Positions 17,571 to 26,325 are shown, counted from the stretch's first letter. The stretch is 64,000 nt of DNA from Thermoclostridium stercorarium subsp. stercorarium DSM 8532 (GCF_000331995.1 NC_020134.1:967465-1031464), one strand, 5' to 3'. Numbers and translations: made by a program. The notes: a model not told the origin generated them from the letters alone.

Positions 17571-17605
17571 ATACCACACCCGCGCCATGCTTCCGGGTGT
17601 GGTAT
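17571..17605 (-). terminator. Hairpin terminator between deoC and gerQ
   Basis: A perfect 12-bp stem (ATACCACACCCG 17571-17582 with CGGGTGTGGTAT 17594-17605, 11-nt loop). A T-rich tract follows on the minus strand (17561-17570 is A-rich on plus), so it mainly serves cwlJ-gerQ. Confidence 0.75.
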
Positions 17606-17645
17606 CACTGTCCTGATGCTTCGGCCGAACCGGCGAAGAAAACTG

Positions 17646-18149
17646 TCAGTAATAAAACCTGATGAATTTGATTGAATAAATGTCGCAGAGCAGATAGTCA
17701 TCGGTTTCGGGTTCCTGGATTATTATGTAATCTGTTCCTACCCTGATCAGTGTTCCTTCACGGTCAACGAACATATTGGTGCCAATAAGGAACTCTACTT
17801 TGACATATCTGCCGATTTGGGTCTGCAAAAAACCCTGGGTGAAATTGATGTCGCTCAGAACACTGTTTCTTACGCCGCGGCCACTGGACATGATGGTTGT
17901 TCGCTGGGCTGTTCCGTTCATGGGTGCGGCCGGCTGTATTTGTTGCTGCTGGAAAATGCTTGCGGGTTGTGCTGGCTGTTGCAGCATTCCTTCCTGCGGG
18001 GAGGAGCAGGTCTGATAAAATCCTCTTTGCTGCATTGCCGGCTGAAACAGTTCTGCCTGTTCCGTTCCCGCGGGAATTTGTTTGCCGTCCTTGTCATAGG
18101 CCGGCTGGTGTATCGGTTTGGGAACATTTGACAAGTTTTCGCCGTTCAT
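17646..18149 (-). CDS. gerQ: Spore coat/germination protein GerQ-like
   Basis: The 167-residue protein has a Pro/Gln-rich N-terminal half (about residues 10-90, many Q and QPA repeats). Its compact C-terminal domain (about 105-167) matches the GerQ pattern: a VKVEFLIG strand, GTLIRVGTDYIIIQ, then a conserved LLCDIYSIKFI end. GerQ is a coat protein, crosslinked by transglutaminase in Bacillus, that is needed for CwlJ location in the spore. It lies 42 bp downstream of cwlJ on the same strand, the same gene order as in Bacillus. GGAGGTTT precedes the ATG. Expression in the mother cell is expected from the promoter upstream of cwlJ. Confidence 0.82.
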   Translation of the reverse strand: MNGENLSNVPKPIHQPAYDKDGKQIPAGTEQAELFQPAMQQRGFYQTCSSPQEGMLQQPAQPASIFQQQQIQPAAPMNGTAQRTTIMSSGRGVRNSVLSDINFTQGFLQTQIGRYVKVEFLIGTNMFVDREGTLIRVGTDYIIIQEPETDDYLLCDIYSIKFIRFYY

Positions 18150-18191
18150 TTTTTAAACCTCCAAAATAATCAGTTTCATATTCATGCTTAT

Positions 18192-18635
18192 TTATGTTTC
18201 TGCGTACCTGGGGGTAGGCGAATAAAAACAATGCTGTCCGATACGGTTATACAGTACACCCGTTCCAGTTGCAGGAAAATATGTACTGCAGCTTTCTGAG
18301 AACGGGTTATAGTACCACAGGCATTCCCCGACGCCGGGGTGTTTGTTGCCTGAAAGGGCCCAGTCGGCTATATCGTAGTCCACCTGCCTGGCCGGTATAT
18401 TGTATATGTTTTGGGGATTGTACTGCCCGTATACCGTTTCCATTGCGCATGTAAACTGATACGGCTGCAGTAAAACCTTTCTTAAATCTCCCTGGCAGAC
18501 CCTCATGTATTCACCGTATGGGACATGGACTCTGTTCATTATTACAGTTGCCACTGCCTTCATGCCGCTTTCGCCTTCGCCTTCGGCTTCGCATCTTATC
18601 ATCCGTGCAAACAACTCCCTCGCCGAAAGTGGCAT
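18192..18635 (-). CDS. cwlJ: Spore cortex-lytic cell wall hydrolase CwlJ-like
   Basis: This 147-residue SleB/CwlJ hydrolase domain protein has no signal peptide or binding domain, as in CwlJ. The family motif ARMIRCEAEGEG contains the likely catalytic Glu, followed by GMKAVATVIMNRV and the C-terminal CLWYYNP and HCFYSPTP segments. CwlJ degrades cortex peptidoglycan during germination, typically in response to Ca-dipicolinate. AGGTGATG lies 5-6 nt before the ATG. It heads the cwlJ-gerQ operon behind a SigE-like promoter. Confidence 0.93.
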   Translation of the reverse strand: MPLSARELFARMIRCEAEGEGESGMKAVATVIMNRVHVPYGEYMRVCQGDLRKVLLQPYQFTCAMETVYGQYNPQNIYNIPARQVDYDIADWALSGNKHPGVGECLWYYNPFSESCSTYFPATGTGVLYNRIGQHCFYSPTPRYAET

Positions 18636-18676
18636 ATCATCACCTGCCGTCGCTGAAATATTGTGTAAGTAATCCG

Positions 18677-18705
18677 ACAGTATGAAGAGCGTTTTTGCTA
18701 ATATT
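18677..18705 (-). promoter_or_regulatory. Putative SigE-dependent promoter of cwlJ-gerQ
   Basis: On the minus strand TAATATT (18706-18700) precedes CATACTGT (18684-18677) with a 15-bp spacer. It fits the SigE consensus (KMATATT, 14-15 bp, CATACAMT) perfectly in the -35 and in six of eight positions in the -10. It lies about 40 bp upstream of cwlJ, which is a SigE-regulon gene in Bacillus. Confidence 0.65.
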
Positions 18706-18816
18706 ATCCTATGCAGAATTATGTGGTTGGTTAAAAAATTTTATGTTATTATTAATCAATAATTTAACAATTCTGTCCGGAGTACCTGCGGAAAGTTTAA
18801 AGGAGAGTTGGACCGT

Positions 18817-19488
18817 ATGGCAAGAATGATTGATGTAACGCGCCCGATTTTTACAAACATGACGGTATGGCCGGGGGATGACAGTGTTTTAATAGAACGG
18901 GTAAGCAGTATTCTGAATGGAAACAAGGCAAACATATCAAACATTCATGCATGTGTCCATTCGGGTACTCATGTGGACGCCCCGCTGCATTTTATTCCCG
19001 ACGGTAAAAGCGTCGACAGGCTGGATATAAGCCTGTTCACCGGTACCGTGCTGGTCATTGACGCCGGAAATGAAAAACATATTACTGAAAAATTCCTGAA
19101 GCTCTTCAGTATAAAAGGCTGCAAGGCGGTTTTTTTTAAAACGTCTTACAGCGGGCTCTCATTAGATGAGCCATTTGACGCGAACTATACGGCTGTTGAG
19201 CCCGATGCGGCCGAATACCTTGTAGGGTTGGGGGTTAAAGTTGTCGGTATTGACACTCTGTCGGTTGAAAAATATGATACCAATGATTTTACCGTGCATA
19301 AAACCCTTTTGCGTAACGAGGTTTTGATAGTGGAGGGCTTATGCCTTAAAGATGTGATTCCAGGAAAGTACAAATATATTTGTATGCCGGCACTGATTAA
19401 GGATTCAGACGGCGCTCCGGCACGGGTTGTACTTATCCAGGACGGGTTAAATAGTGAAAGGGAAGGTGATATTTTTGCTGACCATTAA
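18817..19488 (+). CDS. Cyclase-family metal-dependent hydrolase (kynurenine formamidase-like)
   Basis: The 223-residue protein belongs to the cyclase family (PF04199) that includes bacterial kynurenine formamidase and polyketide cyclases. The metal-binding motif HSGTHVDAPLHF is visible near residue 48, together with an N-terminal TVWPGD. The start ATG 18817 is 11 nt after AAAGGAG; a TTG at 18808 is too close. Substrate is unknown and no tryptophan catabolism genes are nearby. Its 3' end overlaps the acetyltransferase gene by 14 bp, so the two form an operon. Confidence 0.85.
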   Translation: MARMIDVTRPIFTNMTVWPGDDSVLIERVSSILNGNKANISNIHACVHSGTHVDAPLHFIPDGKSVDRLDISLFTGTVLVIDAGNEKHITEKFLKLFSIKGCKAVFFKTSYSGLSLDEPFDANYTAVEPDAAEYLVGLGVKVVGIDTLSVEKYDTNDFTVHKTLLRNEVLIVEGLCLKDVIPGKYKYICMPALIKDSDGAPARVVLIQDGLNSEREGDIFADH

Positions 19489-19903
19489 AAGGGTGGAAAA
19501 CAGTTCGGAATTTGAGCAGGCATATAAAATCCGCGTTGAGGTATTTGTGAAGGAACAGAACGTTCCGGAGGAAATAGAACTGGATGAATTTGACAAAACT
19601 GCCGTACATGTTGTTGCTTACCGTGACGACGAGCCGGTAGGATGCGGCAGGGTGTTTATGGAAGGCGATTATGCGAGAATCGGTCGTGTTGCGGTTTTGA
19701 AAAAGGAGAGAAAAAAAGGCACCGGAAGGCTTATCTGTGAGGAACTTATCAGGATAGGAAAGGAGAAAGGTGCGAAAAAGTTCGTTCTTGACGCACAGGT
19801 ACAGGCGATAGGTTTTTATCAGAAACTGGGTTTTGCAGTGAAAAGTGATGTCTTTATCGAGGCGGGAATTGAACATGTCCGGATGGAAGCGGTTTTTGAG
19901 TAA
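19475..19903 (+). CDS. GNAT-family N-acetyltransferase
   Basis: With TTG 19475 as start (AAGGTGA 5-6 nt upstream) the protein has 142 residues. The layout is a GNAT fold of the ElaA/YjcF type. An N-terminal FVKEQNVPEEIELDEFD segment is followed by VGCGRVF, the beta-strand IGRVAVLKKERKKGTG with the acetyl-CoA pyrophosphate loop, and a C-terminal FYQKLGF. The acceptor is not predictable. It overlaps the cyclase gene by 14 bp and ends just before a strong bidirectional hairpin. Confidence 0.86.
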   Translation: MLTIKRVENSSEFEQAYKIRVEVFVKEQNVPEEIELDEFDKTAVHVVAYRDDEPVGCGRVFMEGDYARIGRVAVLKKERKKGTGRLICEELIRIGKEKGAKKFVLDAQVQAIGFYQKLGFAVKSDVFIEAGIEHVRMEAVFE

Positions 19904-19937
19904 ATGCGGATGTGGGATTTCCGGTAAAAAACGGTAT

Positions 19938-19966
19938 AAAGGGCAGAAGAAATCTTCTGCCCTTTC
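19938..19966. terminator. Bidirectional terminator between acetyltransferase and glucan phosphorylase genes
   Basis: AAAGGGCAGAAG and CTTCTGCCCTTT form a 12-bp perfect stem with a 4-nt loop, with T-rich ends in both directions, between two convergent genes. Confidence 0.88.
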
Positions 19967-19975
19967 TTCAGCCGT

Positions 19976-22540
19976 TTATTTGTCGGCCCATTTTATAAAC
20001 GGTATATCATGTTTGTTGAACAGTTCGCTGTGTTTCGGAATTACCCGAAAAGTATACCCGTATTCTCCGCCTTCGGTAATTTTGAGATTCACCGAATAAT
20101 GACAGGCTGAAGATTCCGACCGTTTCATGAAATCCATTTCGGTGGTCATGCCGTTTTGGATTTGATTATTCTCCAACGGGCCGTAGTACACTTCGACTGC
20201 GACATCGTCCGGAGACAAATTCCCCAAATAAACCGTTGCATTGAGGGTAACGGTTTCACCTGACCTTATACTGTGCTCAACCGGAAAGTCAGCGCGGTTT
20301 TCCGACGTTATTCTGATATCATGCCAGAATTTTCTTATATTGTGCTTGAACACTGAAAGGTTCCTTATAAAATTGTAATTTGACTGTTTTATTCTTTCCA
20401 CCCTGTCAATGCACGGAATGTAATATGCGCGTGTATAATCCGACAGCATGCGGTGGGTACTGAACATTGGGGCGACGGACTTAATTGATTCCTTCATGAT
20501 TTTAACCCATTCGGTCGGAACGCCGTCTTCATTTCTTTTGAAATACAGGGGAATTATTTTGTTTTCAAGCAGCCAGTAAAGGGATTTACTGTCCGCGTCA
20601 TCCTGCTGTTCTTCATTTTCATACTGCATGCCGTCACTTATAACCCAGCCGTTTTTGCCGTTGTAGCCTTCGCACCACCAGCCGTCGGCGATGCTTAAAT
20701 TCGGTATGCCGTTAATACCTGCTTTCTGGCCGCTTGTGCCGCTGGCCTCAAGGGGACGCCGGGGGTTGTTAAGCCACAGGTCTACACCCTGCACGAGGTA
20801 TCTTGCGAGAGCCATATTGTAGTTTTCTATAAGAAAAATCTTGCCGTTAAAACCTTCGTGTCTGGCTATGTCATGTATCTGTTTTATTATTTCATGGGCG
20901 GGCCTGTCGGCAGGATGTGCCTTTCCGGCGAAAATTACCTGTACCGGCATTTCATGGTTGTTAAGTATTCGTTCGATCCTTGCCATGTCCCTGAATATAA
21001 GGGAAGCCCGCTTATATGTGGCAAAACGCCTGGCAAATCCTATCGTAAAGGCATCCGTCTTAATTTCCGAGGCATGCCGTTCTGCTTCCGGAACGGGTAT
21101 CCCATTGGATATCAACTGTTTTTTCAGTTTGTTTTTCACATAATCGATCATTTTTCTTTTCAGTTGGAGGTGTATTTCCCATATTTCCCTGTCGGGTATT
21201 TGGTCCATTGCTTCCCATATTTTTGGCTCATGAATTCTGTCATACCAGTTTTCGGGGAAATATTTGTCCAGAAGCCGCTGAAATTCATAGGCTAACCATG
21301 TTTTTATATGAACTCCGTTCGTTACGTGCTGAATGGGAATTTCATTTTCAGGAATATCCGGCCACAAACTGCTGTAAATATTTCTGGATACCGCGCCGTG
21401 AAGCGCACTTACTCCGTTTCGCTTTCCCGACATTTTCAAAGCCAGCACCGTCATATTGAAATTATAAGGATCGCCGGGTTTGAGCCCAAGGGAAATGAAT
21501 TCGTCACGGCTTACGCGCAGCTGGCTGTAATAATTGCTGAAATACCGGTCAATCATGTCAAGGGAAAAAACATCGCTTCCGGCGGGGACAGGAGTATGCG
21601 TTGTGAATACCGTTGAAGAGGCAACCATTTCTCTTGCCTCGTCAAAGGAAAGATTGGATTCTTCAATGAGTTTTCTGCAAAGTTCAAACCCTATAAATGC
21701 CGAATGCCCCTCATTCATGTGATAAACCGTTCCGTGGATGTTTAATTCGTCCAGCAGTCTGATTCCTCCAATGCCAAGAAGAATTTCCTGCTGTATTCGC
21801 GTTTCCCTGTCTCCGCCGTACAGTCTGTAGGTTATTGTCCTGTCAAACCGGTTGTTTTCAGGTATATCCGTGTCCATAAGATATAAATCAACACGTCCGA
21901 CCGCCATTTTCCAAACTCTTGCATAAACAATCCTGTTAGGCATTTCGACGCTTATTAACAGCGGTTTGCCGTCGCTTTTCGTTACAGGAAGGATTGGAAG
22001 CCGTGATGGATCCAGTTCGGCAAATTCGGTTTCCTGCCATCCGTCACGGTTTATGCGCTGATTGAAATATCCCTGCTTGTACAGGAGTCCTATTGCGGTT
22101 AAAGGGAGGCCCAAATCGCTTGCCGTTTTGCAGTGATCCCCGGATAAGATGCCCAAACCTCCCGAATATATCGGAAGTATTTCGTGGAAGCCGTATTCGG
22201 CGGAGAAATATATTATCCGTTCCGACATTCTGTCGGGGAAATTGAGTGCAAACCATGTGTCTTTCCGGGCCATGTACCTTTCAAACCGGTTTATGACATC
22301 GGCGTATTTTTCCATGAAACGACTGTCAGATGTTTTTTCGGAAAGTTTTTCGGGATGAATCACCTGAAGCATGTGAACAGGATTCTTATCGGTCTGTTCC
22401 CATAACTCTGGATCAATTTCCCTGAAAAGTTCACAGGCTTCATGATTCCATGTCCACCACAGGTTATAGGCCAGATCCTTAAGTTTTGAAATTTCTTCCG
22501 GCAGTTTCGCCGTTACCTTTATTTTTCCCAGTATATGCAT
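19976..22540 (-). CDS. glgP: Alpha-glucan (glycogen/maltodextrin) phosphorylase
   Basis: This 854-residue GT35 enzyme releases glucose 1-phosphate from alpha-1,4-glucans using PLP and phosphate. It is the short alpha-glucan phosphorylase type with the N-terminal DUF3417 region (about residues 1-110, including YNLWWTWNHEA). The PLP-lysine segment is EASGTSGQKAGINGIPNLS. A C-terminal beta-rich tail of about 110 residues follows residue 740. AAAGGGTGG lies about 8 nt before the ATG. No other glycogen gene is adjacent. It probably serves storage glycogen or cytosolic dextrins from starch or cellodextrin metabolism; alpha specificity is inferred from family. Confidence 0.94.
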   Translation of the reverse strand: MHILGKIKVTAKLPEEISKLKDLAYNLWWTWNHEACELFREIDPELWEQTDKNPVHMLQVIHPEKLSEKTSDSRFMEKYADVINRFERYMARKDTWFALNFPDRMSERIIYFSAEYGFHEILPIYSGGLGILSGDHCKTASDLGLPLTAIGLLYKQGYFNQRINRDGWQETEFAELDPSRLPILPVTKSDGKPLLISVEMPNRIVYARVWKMAVGRVDLYLMDTDIPENNRFDRTITYRLYGGDRETRIQQEILLGIGGIRLLDELNIHGTVYHMNEGHSAFIGFELCRKLIEESNLSFDEAREMVASSTVFTTHTPVPAGSDVFSLDMIDRYFSNYYSQLRVSRDEFISLGLKPGDPYNFNMTVLALKMSGKRNGVSALHGAVSRNIYSSLWPDIPENEIPIQHVTNGVHIKTWLAYEFQRLLDKYFPENWYDRIHEPKIWEAMDQIPDREIWEIHLQLKRKMIDYVKNKLKKQLISNGIPVPEAERHASEIKTDAFTIGFARRFATYKRASLIFRDMARIERILNNHEMPVQVIFAGKAHPADRPAHEIIKQIHDIARHEGFNGKIFLIENYNMALARYLVQGVDLWLNNPRRPLEASGTSGQKAGINGIPNLSIADGWWCEGYNGKNGWVISDGMQYENEEQQDDADSKSLYWLLENKIIPLYFKRNEDGVPTEWVKIMKESIKSVAPMFSTHRMLSDYTRAYYIPCIDRVERIKQSNYNFIRNLSVFKHNIRKFWHDIRITSENRADFPVEHSIRSGETVTLNATVYLGNLSPDDVAVEVYYGPLENNQIQNGMTTEMDFMKRSESSACHYSVNLKITEGGEYGYTFRVIPKHSELFNKHDIPFIKWADK

Positions 22541-22648
22541 AAAATTTCCACCCTTTCCGAAAAATTAAGCATATTTGCTAAATCCAGCATAATATACATT
22601 ATTATTCGTAAAACGCCGCAAATTAAACCGGTTGGCTTCAGAACCATA

Positions 22649-22677
22649 TTGAAAAAAGACCGTTTTTGCTTTATACT
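22649..22677 (+). promoter_or_regulatory. Sigma-A promoter of the DivIVA-domain gene
   Basis: TTGAAA (22649-22654), a 17-bp spacer and TATACT (22672-22677) make a near-consensus promoter, giving a leader of about 100 nt before the GTG at 22785. Confidence 0.7.
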
Positions 22678-22784
22678 AATAACAATTTGAAAAGGTTAAT
22701 AATTCCACCTGTAAATGTAAGTGTTTCTGCTCTGAATATTAAACGAATGTACTGAGGTTATCAAAGAAGGAAAGGGGTATCGGT

Positions 22785-23330
22785 GTGGCAGGTTCAGGTG
22801 CAAAGAAGTTCGGAATATCGCTGTTCGGTTTTAAAAAGTCTGATGTGAATGCTTACCTTGAACGTGTAATAAGAGAATTTGATCAGAGGCTTAAGGAAAA
22901 AGAGGAGGAGAATGCCAGGCTAAAGGCGGAACTCGGCGAATTAAAAGAGAAATATGACAAATTATTCAATGAAGCCGATTCTCTTATGAAGGAAAAGGAA
23001 AAAATAGCAGGTGCGCTGCTTCAGGCGCAGGAGAAAGCCGAGATGATCATAAAGGAGGCCCACGACAGGGCTTTTAAGGAAAAAATGAAGCTTGACCAAA
23101 TGCTTGAAGCAGAAAAGGAAAAAATTGTGGATATAAAACTTCAATTAAAACAGCTCAAGGGCCATATCACCGATATTCTTTCAAGGTATGAAAAGCAAAT
23201 GGAAGAAGTAATTACCGATATTGAAAACTGTGAAAAAAATTATGATCATACCGGGCAGGAAGCCGAATTTAATCCCAAAAAAAATGATGAGTATGAATAT
23301 ATAAAAGAACAAGGGGAATGCGCAGGATAA
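22785..23330 (+). CDS. DivIVA-domain coiled-coil protein
   Basis: The 181-residue protein starts with the DivIVA N-terminal motif (KKFGISLFGFKKSDVNAYLERV). It continues as a long, highly charged coiled coil (about residues 27-150) and ends in an acidic tail. DivIVA-type proteins mark curved membrane at poles and septa; this one is shorter and may be a GpsB/SepIVA-like variant. The GTG start has AAAGGGG 8 nt upstream. The Lrp-type regulator gene follows by 21 bp. A MinJ-like protein elsewhere in the window (9393) is a conceivable partner. Confidence 0.85.
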   Translation: MAGSGAKKFGISLFGFKKSDVNAYLERVIREFDQRLKEKEEENARLKAELGELKEKYDKLFNEADSLMKEKEKIAGALLQAQEKAEMIIKEAHDRAFKEKMKLDQMLEAEKEKIVDIKLQLKQLKGHITDILSRYEKQMEEVITDIENCEKNYDHTGQEAEFNPKKNDEYEYIKEQGECAG

Positions 23331-23351
23331 TTTATATTCGGAGGTAATTTT

Positions 23352-23834
23352 ATGTATAATGAAATTCTGCAGATTCTTTCAAAAAACAGCCGCCTGACAA
23401 ATGAACAGATAGCGGTGATGCTTGGGAAAACCGAGGAGGAAGTTGCGAGAGCCATAAAGGAAATGGAGGAAAAAAACATTATACTGGGTTACCCGGCACT
23501 GATTGACTGGGAAAAAACCGACAATGACATTGTTACCGCATATATTGAAGTGAAGGTGACACCGCAGCGGGACAAAGGTTTTGATGATGTGGCAGAAAAA
23601 ATATATCAGTTTTCCCAGGTCAAGTCATGCAGCCTGATGTCAGGGAGCTTTGATCTTTTCGTGGTAGTGGAAGGAAAATCAATGAAGGACGTGGCGCTGT
23701 TTGTGGCCGAAAAGCTTGCGACAATTGATTCGGTTCTCAGTACATCTACCCATTTCGTTCTGAAGAAATATAAGGACAAGGGCGTCATTTTCAACCAAAA
23801 CCGTAAAGACGTCAGAGAGGCAGTGGTTTTATGA
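23352..23834 (+). CDS. Lrp/AsnC-family transcriptional regulator
   Basis: This 160-residue protein has an N-terminal winged helix-turn-helix (about residues 10-50: LTNEQIAVMLGKTEEEVARAI). A C-terminal RAM/AsnC ligand-binding domain follows, with SGSFDLFVVVEG as the typical effector-site strand. Such regulators respond to amino acids. CGGAGGTAA precedes the ATG. It overlaps the next aminotransferase gene by 4 bp, which suggests it controls or senses products of that enzyme. Confidence 0.92.
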   Translation: MYNEILQILSKNSRLTNEQIAVMLGKTEEEVARAIKEMEEKNIILGYPALIDWEKTDNDIVTAYIEVKVTPQRDKGFDDVAEKIYQFSQVKSCSLMSGSFDLFVVVEGKSMKDVALFVAEKLATIDSVLSTSTHFVLKKYKDKGVIFNQNRKDVREAVVL

Positions 23835-24997
23835 ACATACAGAAAATGATAGCCCCCCATATTGCCGCAGTACCTCCTTCGGGCATAAGGAAATATTTTG
23901 ACCTGATTAATGAGATGAAGGATGCCATTTCTCTGGGAATAGGGGAGCCCGATTTTGTTACGCCTTATTCCATACGTGAGGCGGGGGTTTATTCCCTGGA
24001 AAAAGGCTATACCAACTATTCTTCCAACGCCGGTTTTATAGAGCTCAGGCGTGAAATCGCAAATTACATGAAAAGGCGTTTTAGTCTGGAATACGAGCCT
24101 GAAACCGAAGTTCTTGTGACGGTGGGCGGAAGTGAAGCTATTGACCTGGCTATTCGTACGCTGGTTTCGCCCGGCGATGAGGTAATTATCCCCGAACCGT
24201 CATTTGTAGCGTACAAAGGCTGTACGCTTTTTGCCGGTGCGGTGCCGGTGCCGGTTGAACTTAAAGCCGAAAACAGGTTTCGCCTTAAACGTGAAGATCT
24301 GGAAAAAGTGGTCACCGATAAAACAAAAGTTCTTGTTATAGCCTATCCGAACAATCCCACCGGTGCGATAATGGAATATGATGATTACACCGAGATTGTG
24401 GATTTTCTTAAAGACAAGGAAATAATGATAATTTCCGACGAGCTTTACGCCGAGCTTACATATACGGGCAAACACGTGTCAATTGCAAATTTTGAAGAAA
24501 TGAAGGAAAGGACCGTTGTTGTAAACGGCATGTCAAAGGCTTTTGCAATGACCGGCTGGAGAATTGGATTTGCCTGCGGCAACAGGTATGTCATTGAGCA
24601 AATGAAAAAAGTGCACCAGTATGCCATTATGTGTGCACCTACCACCGCCCAGTATGCGGCGATAGAAGCGCTCAGGAACGGAGAAGAAGAAGTCAAGGCA
24701 ATGGTTGATGAATACAACCGCAGAAGAAGACTGGTCCTCGACGGATTCAGAAAAATAGGACTGGAATGTTTTGAGCCGCAAGGGGCTTTTTACGTTTTCC
24801 CCGATATCAGAAAAACCGGACTTTCCTCCGACGAATTCTGCGAAAGGCTACTAAGAGAGGAAAAAGTTCTGATGGTTCCGGGAAATGCTTTCGGTGAATG
24901 CGGCGAGGGTTTTGTCAGAGCCACATACGCCACTTCCACCGAAAAGCTCATTGAAGCAATAAAACGAATAGGAAGATTTGTATCCCAATTTATATAA
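23831..24997 (+). CDS. PLP-dependent class I/II aminotransferase
   Basis: The 388-residue fold-type I aminotransferase has the YPNNPTGA segment, the D/Y pair in ISDELYAELTY, PLP lysine in SKAFAMTGWRIGFA, and the carboxylate-binding Arg in FVRATYATS. It resembles the PatA/aspartate aminotransferase 1-gamma subgroup. The exact amino acid is not readable. It is coupled to the Lrp-type regulator by an ATGA overlap. A terminator hairpin begins at the stop codon. Confidence 0.92.
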   Translation: MNIQKMIAPHIAAVPPSGIRKYFDLINEMKDAISLGIGEPDFVTPYSIREAGVYSLEKGYTNYSSNAGFIELRREIANYMKRRFSLEYEPETEVLVTVGGSEAIDLAIRTLVSPGDEVIIPEPSFVAYKGCTLFAGAVPVPVELKAENRFRLKREDLEKVVTDKTKVLVIAYPNNPTGAIMEYDDYTEIVDFLKDKEIMIISDELYAELTYTGKHVSIANFEEMKERTVVVNGMSKAFAMTGWRIGFACGNRYVIEQMKKVHQYAIMCAPTTAQYAAIEALRNGEEEVKAMVDEYNRRRRLVLDGFRKIGLECFEPQGAFYVFPDIRKTGLSSDEFCERLLREEKVLMVPGNAFGECGEGFVRATYATSTEKLIEAIKRIGRFVSQFI

Positions 24998-25039
24998 AAA
25001 GCAAAAGTGCGGATATCTTTTCTCGCACTTTTACTTTTT
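24996..25039 (+). terminator. Terminator after the aminotransferase gene
   Basis: AAAAGTGCG (25003-25011) pairs with CGCACTTTT (25024-25032). The stem extends outward as AAAAAG/CTTTTT with one mismatch and has T-rich ends on both strands, so it also fits the minus-strand gene at 25064. Confidence 0.8.
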
Positions 25040-25063
25040 ACTTTCCAAATCGGGATTTGTCAG

Positions 25064-25207
25064 TCATAAATGGCTTTCGCTCAGCTGGCTGTGCATATGC
25101 TTTAAAATTATTCTGTCCAGTTCACGACTGACTTCGATGATGAGTTCCCATGGACCTGTTTCAATTGCTTCATGAAGCCTCATCCGTAGTTCTTCAAGCT
25201 CGGACAT
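25064..25207 (-). CDS. Spo0E-like sporulation regulatory phosphatase (47 aa)
   Basis: This is a small minus-strand gene of 47 codons. It has an unusually strong Shine-Dalgarno (GGAGGGGGG, plus-strand 25218-25226) 11 nt before its ATG. The protein starts MSELEELRMRLHEAI and contains SRELDRIILKHM, matching the Spo0E family pattern of two helices with an SxELD signature. The Asp/Glu and Ser of that signature act on phosphorylated Spo0A in Bacillus. Members of this family are commonly 45-90 residues. It therefore probably delays sporulation by dephosphorylating Spo0A. It stands alone and converges on the aminotransferase gene, sharing its hairpin terminator. Confidence 0.85.
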   Translation of the reverse strand: MSELEELRMRLHEAIETGPWELIIEVSRELDRIILKHMHSQLSESHL

Positions 25208-25226
25208 CTTTTGTATTTCCCCCCTC

Positions 25227-25475
25227 CGGTACCGATGAATGTAAAAAATTGGCGGTAAATGTATGTTGTTGTTAATATAATAATTTACGTGGATATATAT
25301 GTCAATATGTCGAATAAATTGTATTAAAGGTTAAAGAAGGCTTGAACCCATACAGCGCCCGCCTTTGAAGGGCAAGCGGGGCCGGAAATATTTCCGAAGT
25401 TTCTGCTTTTTGATGCAAGAGCAGGTATTATATAACGAGTTTCTGCGAACGGGTGAAAAATTTGCTAATAATAAA
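25227..25475. other. Intergenic region upstream of the Spo0E-like gene and fabI
   Basis: About 250 bp between divergent genes. The left half is very AT-rich and should hold the promoter for the Spo0E-like gene. The middle (about 25345-25400) is GC-richer with short self-complementary pieces such as GGAAATATTTCC. No gene or known riboswitch was recognised. Confidence 0.4.
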
Positions 25476-25504
25476 TTGAAATTCAGGTCTATTCTGGTTA
25501 TCAT
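25476..25504 (+). promoter_or_regulatory. Sigma-A promoter of fabI
   Basis: TTGAAA (25476-25481), a 17-bp spacer and TATCAT (25499-25504) precede fabI by about 50 bp. Confidence 0.65.
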
Positions 25505-25557
25505 TTATATAAAAAAGAAAATTACGGGTTAAAATTTTGAAACAGGAGTTGAAAGGT

Positions 25558-26325
25558 ATGTTAAGGAACAAGAACATTCTGATTATGGGCGTACGTAACA
25601 AATGGAGCATTGCCTGGGGAATAACCATGTCATGTCTTGAGCAGGATGCCAACGTTATACTTACATATCGCGGCGAAAGGGAAAAGGAAGCCATTGAGAA
25701 GCTTATAGAAGGAGACTATGCCTCAAAAATCAGGATATATCCATGCGATGTTTCGTCTGATGATGAAATAAAGGCGCTTTTTGATCAGGTGGCCAAAGAT
25801 TACGGCATTCTCCATGGGCTTGTGCATTCAGTTGCCTTTGCCAACACCGAGGATCTGAGAGGTGCTTTTATTGATACCTCCAGGGAAGGATTTCTTCTGG
25901 CCATGAATATCAGCGCATATTCACTCGTGGCTGTTTCAAGATTTGCAAGGGAACTCATGAAGGAAGGCGGAAGCATTGTTACGCTGACCTATAATGGGGC
26001 AAACAGGGTGGTTCCGGGCTACAATGTCATGGGCGTGGCAAAGGCGGCGCTGGAGTCATGCGTGAGGTATCTTGCAGCTGATTTAGGGCCACAGAATATC
26101 CGTGTCAATGCAATATCCGCAGGCCCGGTGAAAACCGTATCGGCAATGGGAATACAGAATTTCGGCAGTGTTTTGGAAGTTGTGGAGCAGAGAGCACCAC
26201 TTAAAAGAAATGTAACGCAGAAGGAAATAGGTGATACTGCAGTCTGCCTGTTAAGTGAATATACCGCCGGCACGACCGGCCAGATAATTTATGTTGACTC
26301 AGGATTCAGTATAATGGGCATGTAG
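25558..26325 (+). CDS. fabI: Enoyl-[acyl-carrier-protein] reductase (FabI type)
   Basis: This 255-residue short-chain dehydrogenase fold enzyme reduces enoyl-ACP in the last step of each fatty acid elongation cycle. Seen: the FabI-type nucleotide loop GVRNKWSIAWG, the catalytic Tyr-x6-Lys pair Y155/K162 in GYNVMGVAK, and the preceding LTYNGANRVVP. The start is ATG 25558, 9 nt after CAGGAG. It is monocistronic, with a clear promoter and terminator, away from other fab genes. Many clostridia use FabK instead or in addition; which applies genome-wide cannot be seen here. Confidence 0.93.
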   Translation: MLRNKNILIMGVRNKWSIAWGITMSCLEQDANVILTYRGEREKEAIEKLIEGDYASKIRIYPCDVSSDDEIKALFDQVAKDYGILHGLVHSVAFANTEDLRGAFIDTSREGFLLAMNISAYSLVAVSRFARELMKEGGSIVTLTYNGANRVVPGYNVMGVAKAALESCVRYLAADLGPQNIRVNAISAGPVKTVSAMGIQNFGSVLEVVEQRAPLKRNVTQKEIGDTAVCLLSEYTAGTTGQIIYVDSGFSIMGM

